This document shows, piece by piece, positions 7,780-17,682 of a stretch of DNA of 64,000 bases. A program made the position numbers and the translations under genes. The stretch comes from Methylobacterium gossipiicola (GTDB lineage Bacteria; Pseudomonadota; Alphaproteobacteria; Rhizobiales; Beijerinckiaceae), in assembly GCF_900113485.1 (NCBI RefSeq), contig NZ_FOPM01000003.1, positions 82,900 to 146,899 on the forward strand. The letters are read 5' to 3'. How positions within the stretch are numbered: position 1 is the stretch's first letter; each line of letters opens with the position of its first letter. The notes under the pieces are model-generated. The model had not been told where the DNA came from. It searched no databases and saw only the letters and a list, made by a program, of their open reading frames with translations.

Positions 7780-9396
7780 TCAGCCGCCGTCGCGCAGTTG
7801 CCGGCGGATGATCTTGCCCGAGGTGGTCATCGGCAGGGATTCGCGAAATTCGAGGGCGCGGGGATATTCGTGGGCCGAGAGCCGGGTGCGGACATGGGCC
7901 TGGATCTCCGCCGCCAGGGCGTCCGAGGGCGAAAACCCCTCGCGCAGCACCACGAAGGCCTTCACGATCTCGGTGCGGAGTGGATCGGGCTGGCCGACGG
8001 CCGCCGCCATGGCCACGGCGGGGTGGCCGCACAGGCAATCCTCGATCTCGGTGGGGCCGATGCGGTAGGCCGCCGAGGTGATGAGGTCGTCGTCGCGGCC
8101 GACGAAGTGGATGTAGCCGTCGGCATCGCGCCGGGCCGTGTCGCCGGTCAGCATCCAGTCGCCACGGAACTTCTTCGCCGTCGCCTCGGGCTGATTCCAA
8201 TATTTGAGAAACATCACCGGATCGGGTCGCGCGATGGCGATCTCGCCGGGTTCGTCCACATCGGTCTCGGTGCCGTCGGGGCGTTGGATCATCACCCGGT
8301 GGCCCGGCACCGGCCGTCCCGTGGAGCCGGCCCGCGCCACCCCGGCCGAGGGGCAGGCGGCGAGCACGAGGTTGCACTCCGTCTGGCCATAGGCCTCGCC
8401 GAGGGTGAGGCCGAGGCTGTCCTGCGCCCACCGGAACGTCTCTGGCCCGAGGGCCTCGCCGGCCGAGGCGATGTTGCGCAGCGTCGAGAGGTCGAAGCGC
8501 CCGCGCGGATCCGGCACCGTCTGGAGCATCCTGAGCGCCGTGGGGGGCAGAAACGCCGTGGTGACGCGGTGCTCGGCGATGAGCCGCAGGGCGGCCTCCG
8601 GCTCGAACCGCGCGGCGGGCTGCGCCACCACGGGCACGCCGAGGCTCAAGGCCGGCAGGGTGGCGTTGAGGAGGCCGCCGGCCCAGGCCCAGTCCGAGGG
8701 CGTCCACATCCGGTCGTCGGGCCGGGGCGGAAAGGCGTGCATCATCAGGAAGCCCGGCATGTGGCCGAGCAGCACCCGGTGGCCGTGCAGCGCCCCCTTG
8801 GCGAGGCCCGTGGTGCCCGAGGTGTAGATCATCAGGGCCGGATCGTCGGGGCCGGTGTCGACGGGCGTGAAGCCCGGGGGGCCCTCCGCCACGAGATCCG
8901 CGTACGCGACCACGCCCTCGGCCCCGCCGTCGAGGCCGACCACGAGGGTGAGGGCGGGAAGCCCCGCGCGGAGGGGCGCGACCTTGGCGAGGCCCGCCGC
9001 GTCGGTGACGAGCGCGCGGGCGCCCGAATCTGAGAGCCGGTAGGCCAGGGCCTCGGGGCCGAACAGCCCGGCCAGCGGCAACGCGATGGCGCCGAGCTTG
9101 TAGGCGGCGGCGTGCGCCACCACCACGGCGGCCGATTGCGGCAGCAGCACCGCCACCCGGTCGCCCGGCCCGACGCCGCGCCCGCGCAGGGCCGCCGCGA
9201 GGCGGTCCGACGCGGCCTTCAGGTCCCCGAAGGTGGCGGCGGCCACCCCCGTGGCGCCGACGTCTTGGATCGCCACCCGATCCGGCTCGCGCCCCGCCCA
9301 GACGTCGCAGACCGCCACGCCCATGTTGAAGCGGGCGGGGATGTCCCAGGTGAAGCCGGCCACGAGACCGGCATAGTCGGAAGCTGGCGCGAGCAC
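7780..9396 (-). CDS. AMP-forming acyl-CoA synthetase
   Basis: This 538-aa enzyme of the ANL superfamily activates a carboxylic acid to its acyl-AMP and then to acyl-CoA. It shows the phosphate-binding loop YTSGTTGLAKGALHGHR, the adenine-binding motif YGQTECNLVLA and the hinge region LTGDTARRDADGYIHFVGRD. The C-terminal catalytic lysine is in PMTTSGKIIRRQLRD. The opening DYAGLVAGFTWDIPARFNMG matches the acetyl/medium-chain synthetase branch, but chain length cannot be settled. I choose the GTG at 9396, 7 nt after the nitroreductase stop; longer in-frame extensions would read through that gene. Overlap with the nitroreductase gene in reading direction suggests one operon. Confidence 0.87.
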   Translation of the reverse strand: MLAPASDYAGLVAGFTWDIPARFNMGVAVCDVWAGREPDRVAIQDVGATGVAAATFGDLKAASDRLAAALRGRGVGPGDRVAVLLPQSAAVVVAHAAAYKLGAIALPLAGLFGPEALAYRLSDSGARALVTDAAGLAKVAPLRAGLPALTLVVGLDGGAEGVVAYADLVAEGPPGFTPVDTGPDDPALMIYTSGTTGLAKGALHGHRVLLGHMPGFLMMHAFPPRPDDRMWTPSDWAWAGGLLNATLPALSLGVPVVAQPAARFEPEAALRLIAEHRVTTAFLPPTALRMLQTVPDPRGRFDLSTLRNIASAGEALGPETFRWAQDSLGLTLGEAYGQTECNLVLAACPSAGVARAGSTGRPVPGHRVMIQRPDGTETDVDEPGEIAIARPDPVMFLKYWNQPEATAKKFRGDWMLTGDTARRDADGYIHFVGRDDDLITSAAYRIGPTEIEDCLCGHPAVAMAAAVGQPDPLRTEIVKAFVVLREGFSPSDALAAEIQAHVRTRLSAHEYPRALEFRESLPMTTSGKIIRRQLRDGG

Positions 9397-9403
9397 GGAG
9401 GGC

Positions 9404-9994
9404 TTAGAGCTTGTGGCCGGGGAACCCGCCGGCATGGATGAAGTCGGTGATGGGGCGGCGGCCGTTCGGCACCTCCTTGGCGCGCTGCTCGTCCGTGAGC
9501 TGCTCGCGCGGCGTGGCGCGGCCGACGGCGTAGGCGGCCTCGACGTGGTTGCCCTCCGGCACCGCCAGCAGGGTCGCGGCACGGGGCTTGTCGAACCCGC
9601 CCATGCCGTGGACGTGCCAACCCTGGCGGATCGCCTGGAGCTGGAAGTTGGCCGACGCCGCGCCGGTGTCGAGGGAATGGCTCGGCGTGGGCTTGAGGAC
9701 GTCGCCGACCTTCATGGTCTTGTTCGACACCAGGATGACCAGGGCGCCGGCATCCTTGGCCCAGGCCTGGTTGGCGGGCACGAGGAGATCGAGGAACTGC
9801 GCCCAGTGGGGCGTGTCGCGCAGGGCGTAGAGGAAGCGCCAGGGCTGCGAATTGTAGGAGGACGGCGCCCAGCGCGCCGCCTCGAACATCCGGAACAGCT
9901 CCGATTCCGGCACCGCCTCGCCGGTGAAGGCGCGGGGCGACCAGCGCTCGATGAACACGGGATCGATGTCGTGGTCGGGCTGACGTGGATTCAC
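9404..9994 (-). CDS. Nitroreductase-family flavoprotein
   Basis: This 196-aa FMN-dependent NAD(P)H oxidoreductase is predicted to be a cytoplasmic homodimer. Near the N-terminus it has the family motif ERWSPRAFTGEAVPESEL. The FMN-binding segment ARWAPSSYNSQPWRFLYA follows at about residues 40-57. The later GASANFQLQAIRQGWHVHGM corresponds to the helix that completes the flavin pocket. Members reduce nitroaromatics, quinones or other electrophiles; no substrate is evident. It is the first gene of a leftward pair with the acyl-CoA synthetase gene, whose start lies 7 nt past its stop. Confidence 0.85.
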   Translation of the reverse strand: MNPRQPDHDIDPVFIERWSPRAFTGEAVPESELFRMFEAARWAPSSYNSQPWRFLYALRDTPHWAQFLDLLVPANQAWAKDAGALVILVSNKTMKVGDVLKPTPSHSLDTGAASANFQLQAIRQGWHVHGMGGFDKPRAATLLAVPEGNHVEAAYAVGRATPREQLTDEQRAKEVPNGRRPITDFIHAGGFPGHKL

Positions 9995-10119
9995 GGCGCA
10001 ACTCCGGCTGCGGAACGGCCGTTCCGCCTCTTACCGGATGGGACTTGCACCGGATGGAAGCGGCACGCAAATCCCGCCCCCTCCGCCTTTGGTCCGGACT
10101 GCCCGGTTCGGGGGGCGCC

Positions 10120-10359
10120 CTACTCGACCACCTTCGCCACGGGGCGGTCGTTGCCGTTCGCCGTCTCATCGTGCCAGTTGCCGGCGCCGTCCTGATAGCG
10201 GATGCCCTCCGTCGAGCCCGGCACCTGCTGCTCGGCCGCCGCCGCCTGCGCCGCCTGGAGGGCGTCGTCGTGGCTGGGATAGGTTTCGGAGAACACGTCG
10301 CCGACCTTGTAGGCGTAGCCGCCGTCGTGCTCGACGATGCGATAGGTGACGTCCGACAT
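10120..10359 (-). CDS. DUF2188-like small protein
   Basis: This 79-aa soluble protein has the N-terminal pattern TYRIVEHDGGYAYKVGDVFS, then SHDDALQAAQAAAAEQ. This matches the beta-strand/helix layout of DUF2188, a family whose members combine a short two- or three-strand sheet with an alanine-rich helix. Function is unknown across the family. It sits alone between the nitroreductase gene and a divergent histidine-kinase gene. The ATG at 10359 is chosen because the protein-like sequence begins there; an upstream extension is arginine-rich and out of character. Confidence 0.6.
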   Translation of the reverse strand: MSDVTYRIVEHDGGYAYKVGDVFSETYPSHDDALQAAQAAAAEQQVPGSTEGIRYQDGAGNWHDETANGNDRPVAKVVE

Positions 10360-10748
10360 GGGTTTCCCGTCTTTCGATTGACTGTCGGGGGCGAACCGCC
10401 GCGACGGGCGGGTGGTTCCGTGGGACCGCGATCGGTCCGCGTCGATCCGCTCCGGACCGGGACACTTCAACACAATGTGTGTGGCGGAAGGCCCCACGAC
10501 GGGAGCGTGGCTTTGACATCCCCCCCGCGCCGTGAGACTCCTCGAACAGGCTGGACGAGCGCGCGCGACGCGATCGACCGAACGGCCTTCACGCACGCCC
10601 GGGCCGAGCCGGCCAGCGCGCGACACCAGGGCTGCCCGGGCCGAGGATCGGCGGGGGCGACACGCTGCGAGCGCTCTCGGCCGGGGCCTCTCCCCGAGCA
10701 CGCTCGACAGCAGCTTCACGCGGTGACGCACGGGAGAGCGGACGCGCC
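10360..10748. other. Divergent intergenic region
   Basis: This 389-bp region separates the leftward DUF2188-like gene from the rightward hybrid kinase gene, so it should hold both promoters. A consensus -35 box TTGACA is present at 10513-10518 on the plus strand, but no good -10 box lies 16-18 nt further on. A short palindromic stretch (ACACAATGTGTGT) occurs near 10470. No gene is supported. Confidence 0.35.
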
Positions 10749-13730
10749 ATGTCGATGACAGCCTGGCCCATGGATGGCGGCGCGATGGGTGACCGCATCC
10801 GCGCGCATGCCTGGGAGGCTTCGCCCCTCGGCGCGCCCTCGGCCTGGCCATGCGCCCTGACGACCCTGGTCGGGCTCATGCTGGGCTCGGCCGCGCCGGC
10901 CTTCATCGTCTGGGGGCCGGAGCACCGGCTCCTCTACAACGATGCCTATGCCCGGCTCCTCGGCGCCGCGCATCCCGCCGCCCTCGACCGCGATGCGCGC
11001 GCGGTCTGGCGCGAACTCGGCACCGATCTCGCCCCCCTGGTGGCGGAGGCGTTCTCGGGCCGCTCCGTGCAGGCCGCCGCCCTCGACCACGTCGCCGGGC
11101 CGCCCGATGGCGCGGACGGGGGCCTCTTGTCGCCGTCCCTCGTGCCCATTCGCGAGGCCGCCGGACGGGTGGCGGGCCTCTACGGCACCTGCCTCGGCGG
11201 CTCGGGCCGGCGGCGCGAGGCGGAGGTGGCGTTCCACGAGAACGAGGAACGCCAATCCTTCCTCCTCGACCTCAGCGACACCCTCCGGCCCCTGACCGAC
11301 GCGGCGGAGATCATCGCGGTGGCCTCCCGCCGCCTCGGCGAGCGCGTCGGCGCGAGCCGGGTGTTCTATGCCGAGATCGCCGGCAGCCTGATGATCGTCG
11401 AGCGCGACTACGCCGACGGCGTCGAGTCCATCGTCGGCCGCCATTCCCTGGCGGCGTTCGGCCCGGACCTCCTGGCCGCTTACCGAGACGGCTCCGTCGT
11501 CGCCGTGGAGGACGTGCCGTCGGACCTCCGGTTCAATCCCGAGGCGCGGGCCGGATTGCGGTCGCGGCAGGTCGGGGCCTTCGTCGACGTCGTGCTGTTC
11601 CGGGGCGACGAGTGGGTCGGCCTGCTGGCGGTGCAGAACGCGGTTCCCCGCGCCTGGACGGCGGTGGAGCGGAACCTGATCCGGGAGGTGGGGGAGCGCG
11701 TCAAGGCGGCCATCGAGCGGGCCCGCGCCGAGGTCGCCCTGCACGAGAGCGAGGCCCGTCTGGCGGCGATCTTCGCGGGCGCCTCCGTCGGCTTGTCCGA
11801 ATTGGATGCCGACGGCCGCTACCTGCGGGTCAACGCCGAGATGTGCCGCATCCTCGGTCGTCCGGCGGGGGCGGTGCTGCACCGGAGCGTCGCGGAGATG
11901 ACCGATCCCGACGACATCCCGCACAGCCTCGCCACGATCGCGCGGGCCGTCGAGACGGGGCAGGGGGCCAGCCTCGACAAATTGTACCGGCGGCCCGACG
12001 GCACGGCGGTTTGGGCGAACAGCAGCGTCACGCGCCTGGACGACGCGCAGGGCCGGTTCAAGAGTCTCCTGGTCGTGACGGCGGATCTCAGCCAGCGCCG
12101 GGCGACCGAGCGGCGGTTGGCCGAGAGCGAACGCCGCCTGCAGATTCTGAACGAAACCCTGGAGGCTCAGGTTTCGGAGCGCACGGCCGAGCGCAACATG
12201 CTCGCCACCATCATCGAGCGCAGCGACATCATGATGATGGCCGCCGATCTCGACTACACGATCCTCGCCATCAACAAGGCGAACGCCGACGAGTTCGAGC
12301 GCATCTACGGCGTGCGCCCGAAGGTCGGCGACAACATGCTCGACCTCCTGGCCGATCAGCCCGAGCACCGGGAACAGGTCAGGCTGGGCTGGGGACGCGG
12401 GTTGGCCGGCGAGGAACTCACCTTCGTGCAGGAATTCGGCGATGCCGACCGGGCGCGGCCCGCCTACGAGATCAGCTTCCGCACCCTGCGCGATGCCCGG
12501 GGCGAGCGCATGGGCTGCTACCAGTTCGTCATGGACGTCACCGAGCGGCTGCGCGCCCAGGCCGACCTCGTCCAGGCGCAGGAAGCCCTGCGCCAGTCCC
12601 AGAAGCTCGAGGCGGTGGGCCAACTCACGGGCGGGGTGGCGCACGACTTCAACAACCTGCTCACGATCATCCGCTCGTCCGTCGATTTCCTGCGCCGGCC
12701 CGATCTGCCGGAGGTCCGCAAGGCCCGGTACCTCAATGCGGTCTCCGACACCGTCGACCGGGCGGCCAAGCTCACGGGCCAGCTCCTCGCCTTCGCGCGC
12801 CGTCAGGCCCTCAAGCCGGAGGTGTTCAGCGTCGGCCGGCAGGTGCACGCCATCGCCGACATGCTCGACACGCTGACCGGCGCCCGGGTGCAGATCCTCC
12901 TCGAGGTGCCGGACACGACCTGCCACGTCCGGGCGGACCTGAGCCAGTTCGAGACCGCCCTCGTCAACATGGCGGTCAATGCCCGCGACGCCATGGAGGG
13001 CGAAGGTACGCTGATCCTCCGGGTGACCTGCGGGGCGGACCCGAGCCCGGCCGGCTGCGCGGGCTCGTTCGTGGCCGTGTCCCTCACCGATACGGGCACG
13101 GGGATGCCGCCGGAGCGGATCGAGCGAATCTTCGAGCCGTTCTTCACCACGAAGGAGGTCGGCAAGGGCACGGGCCTCGGCCTGTCGCAGGTGTTCGGCT
13201 TCGCCAAGCAATCGGGCGGCGACGTCACGGTCCGCAGCGTCGAGGGGCAGGGCACCACCTTCACCCTGTATCTGCCCGAGGTCGCGGCCCTCGACGCCCC
13301 CGTCGCCGAGGGGCCGCCCGAGGCGGGCTTGGCGCCGCTCGGCACCGATCAGAGCATCCTCGTCGTCGAGGACAATGTCGGCGTCGGCCAGTTCGCGACG
13401 CAGATCCTGGAGGATCTCGGATACCGGACCACCTGGGCCTGCAACGCCGAGGAGGCGCTGGAGCTCCTCGGGCGCGACGGGAACGGGTTCGATCTCGTGT
13501 TCTCGGACGTGGTGATGCCGGGCGTCGGCGGCGTCGCCCTGGCGCGCACCCTGCAGCAACGGCTGCCGCACCTGCCGGTGATCCTCGCCTCGGGCTACAG
13601 CCACGTGCTGGCCCAGGAGAACGACCACGGCTTCGAACTGCTGCACAAGCCGTACTCGGCCGAACAGGTCGGCCGCATCCTGCACCGGGTCCTCACGAGC
13701 CGGCCGAAGATGGCGATGCCGGCGGCCTGA
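10749..13730 (+). CDS. Hybrid sensor histidine kinase with PAS, GAF and receiver domains
   Basis: This 993-aa protein has no obvious membrane helix, so it is probably a cytoplasmic sensor. Domains in order: an N-terminal PAS-like region (about 45-155), GAF (about 165-325), PAS (about 332-452), a short coiled coil, a second PAS (about 480-600), HisKA with phospho-His632 in [11 protein letters not shown], and an HATPase domain. The ATPase motifs are [19 protein letters not shown] and [14 protein letters not shown]-terminal receiver (about 868-985) carries phospho-acceptor Asp920 in [11 protein letters not shown]. The [11 protein letters not shown] box marks the HisKA subfamily common in such hybrid kinases. 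No partner regulator is adjacent. A GGGAGAG site precedes the ATG. The input signal is unknown; PAS or GAF domains could bind a cofactor. Confidence 0.9.
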   Translation: MSMTAWPMDGGAMGDRIRAHAWEASPLGAPSAWPCALTTLVGLMLGSAAPAFIVWGPEHRLLYNDAYARLLGAAHPAALDRDARAVWRELGTDLAPLVAEAFSGRSVQAAALDHVAGPPDGADGGLLSPSLVPIREAAGRVAGLYGTCLGGSGRRREAEVAFHENEERQSFLLDLSDTLRPLTDAAEIIAVASRRLGERVGASRVFYAEIAGSLMIVERDYADGVESIVGRHSLAAFGPDLLAAYRDGSVVAVEDVPSDLRFNPEARAGLRSRQVGAFVDVVLFRGDEWVGLLAVQNAVPRAWTAVERNLIREVGERVKAAIERARAEVALHESEARLAAIFAGASVGLSELDADGRYLRVNAEMCRILGRPAGAVLHRSVAEMTDPDDIPHSLATIARAVETGQGASLDKLYRRPDGTAVWANSSVTRLDDAQGRFKSLLVVTADLSQRRATERRLAESERRLQILNETLEAQVSERTAERNMLATIIERSDIMMMAADLDYTILAINKANADEFERIYGVRPKVGDNMLDLLADQPEHREQVRLGWGRGLAGEELTFVQEFGDADRARPAYEISFRTLRDARGERMGCYQFVMDVTERLRAQADLVQAQEALRQSQKLEAVGQLTGGVAHDFNNLLTIIRSSVDFLRRPDLPEVRKARYLNAVSDTVDRAAKLTGQLLAFARRQALKPEVFSVGRQVHAIADMLDTLTGARVQILLEVPDTTCHVRADLSQFETALVNMAVNARDAMEGEGTLILRVTCGADPSPAGCAGSFVAVSLTDTGTGMPPERIERIFEPFFTTKEVGKGTGLGLSQVFGFAKQSGGDVTVRSVEGQGTTFTLYLPEVAALDAPVAEGPPEAGLAPLGTDQSILVVEDNVGVGQFATQILEDLGYRTTWACNAEEALELLGRDGNGFDLVFSDVVMPGVGGVALARTLQQRLPHLPVILASGYSHVLAQENDHGFELLHKPYSAEQVGRILHRVLTSRPKMAMPAA

Positions 13731-13844
13731 GGGCGAAGGCGGTGGGGTCGAACCCAAGCCGCTTGATTGGTCTCAGGGCAGCTCGCTGGCGATGGAAGAC
13801 AATGTAAAGTCGGTCAGTGACAAACACAGTAGGTCGGGGGTCGA

Positions 13845-14477
13845 CTACGCGGTACGCGCGAGCCCGGAAGCACCGAAGTCGTGGGTCTGCCCCCGATTCC
13901 GCTCGTCAGCCTTCAGAAAGAGGCTGGAGTCAACTCTGGCACCGCCGAGGCCGCCGGGTGCCGACGGTGTCTTCCACGTCGCGTACCGGCTGATGTGCAA
14001 TTCGAAGGTCTTGAGCGGCTTCGGCCAGAGCATGAACCGCAGCGTCGTCACGATTGCCCGCTGCAGGACCAACGGCTGCTTCGAGCGCCGACCGTAGAGC
14101 AGGATCGCCGACTGATCGTCCTTCTGCCCCGTGGTGAGGTCGAACTTCGTGTCCGCCCACATCAGCTCGATGCGGATGCTGCCCGGCCGGTGGACAAGCT
14201 TATAGCCGCCAATGCGGATGACGTCCGGCAGCAGACCGACTTCCCTCACCCGGGGCTTGCTGTCGCCGATGCGCACATTGCCGACGCCGGGCGCAAACCC
14301 TTCGACGCCCTTGTCCGGCATGTGGTTCTCGTAGCGGAAGACGATCTCGTTGCCCTTGGTGGAGAGCGGCACTTTTTCGATCAGCACTCTGGCGTCGTCT
14401 GGGTCGAACGCGGGGCCGTCGTCGAGGAGGCGCTCAAGTGCAGCGCTGATCTCGAACCGGTCGCTGATCGTCACCAT
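13845..14477 (-). CDS. Hypothetical protein in a GC-poorer patch
   Basis: This 210-aa protein is not recognised. The sequence looks genuinely coding: mixed charged and aromatic residues, beta-rich stretches such as RIGGYKLVHRPGSIRIELMW and SAILLYGRRSKQPLVLQRAI, and few of the Ala/Arg/Pro runs seen in false frames of this genome. The DNA is visibly less GC-rich than its neighbours, which suggests recent acquisition. I take ATG 14477, 7 nt after the stop of a possible 39-codon frame; a GTG at 14513 is an alternative start. There is no signal peptide or membrane helix. It lies between two unrelated genes and reads toward the kinase gene end. Confidence 0.5.
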   Translation of the reverse strand: MVTISDRFEISAALERLLDDGPAFDPDDARVLIEKVPLSTKGNEIVFRYENHMPDKGVEGFAPGVGNVRIGDSKPRVREVGLLPDVIRIGGYKLVHRPGSIRIELMWADTKFDLTTGQKDDQSAILLYGRRSKQPLVLQRAIVTTLRFMLWPKPLKTFELHISRYATWKTPSAPGGLGGARVDSSLFLKADERNRGQTHDFGASGLARTA

Positions 14478-14484
14478 GGGGTTG

Positions 14485-14604
14485 TCAGCCCTTCGCTTGC
14501 CGGTCTGCCGCACCAGGGGAACAGCCCGTAGCCCACGTCGTCATCCACATGGTCATTATGCAAAGCGCGATCGCCGAATCCAGAGGGCCGAATAGATCGA
14601 GCAT
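14485..14604 (-). CDS. Possible 39-aa small protein upstream of the hypothetical gene
   Basis: A 39-codon frame begins at ATG 14604 after a GGAGCGGAG sequence and ends at TGA 14485, 7 nt before the next ATG. The product has a hydrophobic stretch (LDSAIALCIMTMWMTTWATG) that could be membrane-seeking, with two Cys and many Met. The spacing fits a leader or coupled small gene, but the frame is short and may be chance. Confidence 0.25.
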   Translation of the reverse strand: MLDLFGPLDSAIALCIMTMWMTTWATGCSPGAADRQAKG

Positions 14605-14770
14605 GCCGCCGCAGCTCCGCTCCCTGCCGTCGAGCAAGCTTCCGCTCTTCACCCTCAACGGCCCTTCGGAATCTGAAACTAATTAGGTGCGACCCGAGGC
14701 GCGCGTTCGAGGCCGCCGCCGCCGCGATGCGACGCCGACGGCTTCGATCGATCCCGTCGAAGGTGGCCGA

Positions 14771-14803
14771 CGGGCTCGCTCTCCCCGGAGAAGAGCGAGC
14801 CCG
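14771..14803 (-). terminator. Hairpin downstream of katG
   Basis: CGGGCTCGCTCT (14771-14782) pairs perfectly with AGAGCGAGCCCG (14792-14803) around a 9-nt loop. It lies 22 nt past the katG stop in the direction of katG transcription. No T-run follows. The remainder of 14605-14770 holds nothing recognisable. Confidence 0.5.
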
Positions 14804-14824
14804 CGTCGCGAGAATCGGTCCCGA

Positions 14825-17143
14825 TCAGGCCGCCATGGGGCCGTGGCGGCGGTGACCCTTCACGTCGTAGCGGTCGAGCATCATCACCTTGTCCCAGACC
14901 CGGACGAAGTCCGTGACGAAGCGCGCCTGACCGTCGCTGCCGGCATAGACGTCGGCGAGGGAGCGCAACTGGGCGTTGGCGCCGAACACGAGGTCGTTGC
15001 GCGAGGCGTGGAAGCGCACGGCGCCGCTGGCGCGGTCCTTCAGGGCAAAGCGCATCCCCTCGGCATCTTCCTTCTCCCAGACGAGGTCCGTGTCGGTGAG
15101 CGCCCGAAAGAAGTCCGTGGTCAGGACGCCGACGCGGTCGGTGAACACGCCCGTGTCCGAGCCGTCGTGGTTGGTGTTGAGCACCCGCAGGCCGCCCGTG
15201 AGCACCACCCATTCGGGGGCCGTGAGCGTCATGAGGTTCGCCCGGTCGAGGAACAGCTCCTCCGGCGAGACGCCCGGAGCGATCCGGCCGTAATCGGCGT
15301 CGACATAGTTGCGGAAGCCGTCGACGACGGGCTTCAGCCACGTGAACATCTCGATGTCGGTGAGGTCCTGCGTGGTGTCGACCCGGCCCGGCGTGAACGG
15401 CACCGTCACGGGGCTGCCGGCCGCCGCCGCGGCCTTTTCCACGGCGACGCAGCCGCCGAGCACGATGAGGTCGGCGAGCGACACCGCCTTGCCGTCGGAG
15501 CGCGTGCCGTTGAAGTCCGCCATCACGCCGCGCAGGGCCGCGACCACGGGGGCGGCCCGCTGGTTCACGGCCCAGTCCTTCTGCGGGGCGAGCGCGAGGC
15601 GACCGCCATTGGCGCCGCCGCGCTTGTCGCTGTCGCGGTAGGTGGCGGCCGACGAGAACGCCGTGAAGGCGAGGTCCGACACCGACAGGCCCGTGGCGGC
15701 GATCGCCTGCTTGAGGGCGGCGATCTCCGCCTCACCGATGGGCGCGTGGGTGGCGTCGGGGATCGGGTCCTGCCACAGCAGGCCGTCCTCCAGGGTCACT
15801 TCCGGGCCGAGGTAGCGGTGCTTCGGCCCCATGTCGCGGTGGGTGAGCTTGTACCATGCCTTCGAGAACGCCTGGGTGAAGGCGTCGAAATCGGCGAGGA
15901 ACTTCTCGCAGACCTTGCGGTATTCGGGATCGACCTTGAGGGCGATGTCCGTGGTCATCATCATGAGGGGGTGCATCTGCCCCGCGACATGGGCGTCGGG
16001 GGTTTTCGGCGCGTCCGGGTCCTGCGGGGTCCACTGCACCGAGCCGGCCGGGCTCTTCGTCTTCACCCACTCGAACTTGAACAGGTTTTCCAGGTAGCTG
16101 TTGTCCCACTTCGTCGGATCGGGGGTCCAGCTGCCCTCGATGCCGTTGGTCATGGTGTCCTTGCCGTTCCCGGTGCCGCGCGGGTTGTGCCAGCCGAGCC
16201 CCATGGCCTCCATGGGCGCCATCTCGGGCGGGGGGCCGATCTCCTTGGAGGGCGTCATGCCGTGGCTCTTGCCGAAGGCGTGGCCGCCGGCGATGAGCGC
16301 CACCGTCTCCTCGTCGTTCATGGCCATGCGGGTGAAGGTGATGCGGATGTCGCGGGCCGAGCCCACGGGATCGCCGTCGCCGTAGGCGCCCTCCGGGTTG
16401 ACGTAGATGAGCGCCTGATGCGACGCGGCGAGGGGGTTCTCCAGATCGTAATCGGCGTCGCCGTTCTTACCACGCCAGCGCTTGTCGCGCCCCGTCATCT
16501 TCTCGAAGTCGGAGAGGGTGCCCATGTCGACCACCTCCGGACCCCAATAGGTGGCGTTGTCCGCCTCCCAGGCGTCGAGGCGGCCGCCGGCGAAGCCGTA
16601 GGTCGGCAGGCCCATGATCTCCAGGGCGCAATTGCCCGTGAGCACCATGAGGTCGGCCCAGGACAGGCCGTTGCCGTATTTGTGCTTGATCGGCTGCAGC
16701 AGGCGGCGCGACTTGTCGGTGTTGCCGTTGTCCCACCAGCTCGAAATGGGCGCGAAGCGCTGCATCCCGGTGCCGGCGCCGCCGCGCCCGTCGGCGATGC
16801 GGTAGGTGCCGGCCGAGTGCCAGGCCATGCGGATCATCTGGGGGCCGTAATTGCCGTAATCGGACGGCCACCACGCCACCGAGGTGGTGAGGAACTGCTT
16901 GATGTCGGCTTTCAGGGCGTCGAGGTCGATGGCGTTGAAGGCGGCGGCATAGTCGAAATCGGGGCCGAGGGGATCGGCCGCCAGGCCGTTCTGGTGCAGC
17001 ACCTCGACCCGCAGGCGGTGGGGATACCAGTTGTCCAGGGTCGGGCGGTTGCCGTGGGCGCCGCCGATGCGGTCGCCGCCGAACGGACAGCGGCCCTCCA
17101 TCTTGAACGATTCGGTGTTGGTCTTGTCGATGGTCGCGCTCAC
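14825..17143 (-). CDS. katG: Catalase-peroxidase KatG
   Basis: This 772-aa haem enzyme removes hydrogen peroxide by catalase and peroxidase activity in the cytoplasm. The N-terminal peroxidase domain has the distal site [11 protein letters not shown] (Arg105, Trp108, His109) and the proximal haem ligand His288 in [15 protein letters not shown]. Trp108, Tyr247 (ALIYVNPEG) and Met273 (TRMAMNDEE) form the Met-Tyr-Trp adduct needed for catalase activity. The C-terminal pseudo-peroxidase half follows. It is longer than the usual 720-750 aa and departs from the typical family in several loops, for example [20 protein letters not shown]. The start is GTG 17143 with GAGGGGG upstream. No OxyR or ferric-uptake regulator gene is adjacent. 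Confidence 0.95.
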   Translation of the reverse strand: MSATIDKTNTESFKMEGRCPFGGDRIGGAHGNRPTLDNWYPHRLRVEVLHQNGLAADPLGPDFDYAAAFNAIDLDALKADIKQFLTTSVAWWPSDYGNYGPQMIRMAWHSAGTYRIADGRGGAGTGMQRFAPISSWWDNGNTDKSRRLLQPIKHKYGNGLSWADLMVLTGNCALEIMGLPTYGFAGGRLDAWEADNATYWGPEVVDMGTLSDFEKMTGRDKRWRGKNGDADYDLENPLAASHQALIYVNPEGAYGDGDPVGSARDIRITFTRMAMNDEETVALIAGGHAFGKSHGMTPSKEIGPPPEMAPMEAMGLGWHNPRGTGNGKDTMTNGIEGSWTPDPTKWDNSYLENLFKFEWVKTKSPAGSVQWTPQDPDAPKTPDAHVAGQMHPLMMMTTDIALKVDPEYRKVCEKFLADFDAFTQAFSKAWYKLTHRDMGPKHRYLGPEVTLEDGLLWQDPIPDATHAPIGEAEIAALKQAIAATGLSVSDLAFTAFSSAATYRDSDKRGGANGGRLALAPQKDWAVNQRAAPVVAALRGVMADFNGTRSDGKAVSLADLIVLGGCVAVEKAAAAAGSPVTVPFTPGRVDTTQDLTDIEMFTWLKPVVDGFRNYVDADYGRIAPGVSPEELFLDRANLMTLTAPEWVVLTGGLRVLNTNHDGSDTGVFTDRVGVLTTDFFRALTDTDLVWEKEDAEGMRFALKDRASGAVRFHASRNDLVFGANAQLRSLADVYAGSDGQARFVTDFVRVWDKVMMLDRYDVKGHRRHGPMAA

Positions 17144-17347
17144 GGAGTCCCCCTCGGATCCTCGAATATCGGGGCGACCGGACCCGAGGCCGCGGCCGCC
17201 GGCCGCGCCCGTCCGGGGGCGCGGGCGATCACGCCGCGCCCCCGGACCGAGCCGGGAAGCCAGACCGCAAATGGGCCGGGACGGGCGTACGGAAAGGGAC
17301 CGCGTTGCGCTTTTCTGTCGCCCGCGACCGCTTTGCGCCGCGCCGGA

Positions 17348-17587
17348 TCAGTGTCGGGTGATGCCGGGCCAGGGCAGGTTCGGCACCATGGCCTCGCAGC
17401 CGGCCACGAGGGAGCCGCGCACGTCGTCGGGGTCGTAGCCGCGCCCGTGCGGGAAGGCGACGATCTGCGCCGTGGCCTCGCCGGCCCGGTGGATCGCGGC
17501 GATCCAGGCTTCGGGGGCGTGCGTGAAGCGGACCTCGTACGCGACCCCGTCCCGCAGGAAGGTATGGGGTTCCAGTGCGGCTTCCAT
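17348..17587 (-). CDS. Small hypothetical protein
   Basis: This 79-aa soluble protein has no signal peptide. Its sequence (FLRDGVAYEVRFTHAPEAWI, then AFPHGRGYDPDDVRGSLVAG) has balanced composition and is protein-like. I do not recognise the family. The ATG at 17587 has GGAGACGG upstream. It lies between katG and a divergent small secreted protein gene, with about 200 bp of GC-rich non-coding DNA on the katG side that must contain the katG promoter. Confidence 0.55.
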   Translation of the reverse strand: MEAALEPHTFLRDGVAYEVRFTHAPEAWIAAIHRAGEATAQIVAFPHGRGYDPDDVRGSLVAGCEAMVPNLPWPGITRH

Positions 17588-17682
17588 CGGCCCGTCTCCT
17601 CGAGCCCGTGGGTCGGGCCTCGCCCGATATGGCGGGCCGGGCTATGGGCTCCAAGGTGTCCGCTGTCTCCAGGGAGCCGCCC

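Noticed and set aside
10716..13757. A 1013-codon open frame on the minus strand opposite the hybrid kinase
   Set aside because: It is the antisense shadow of a gene with full PAS/GAF/HisKA/receiver motifs. The composition is low-complexity Arg/Gly/Val with no domain.
13731..13844. A tRNA or attachment site next to the GC-poor patch
   Set aside because: The segment GGGTCGAACCC looked like a T-arm, but no acceptor stem or anticodon arm could be folded.
13881..14531. A 216-codon plus-strand frame opposite the hypothetical gene at 13845
   Set aside because: The minus-strand translation has the more natural amino-acid composition and hydrophobic pattern; the plus-strand one is Arg/His/Val-rich like other shadows.
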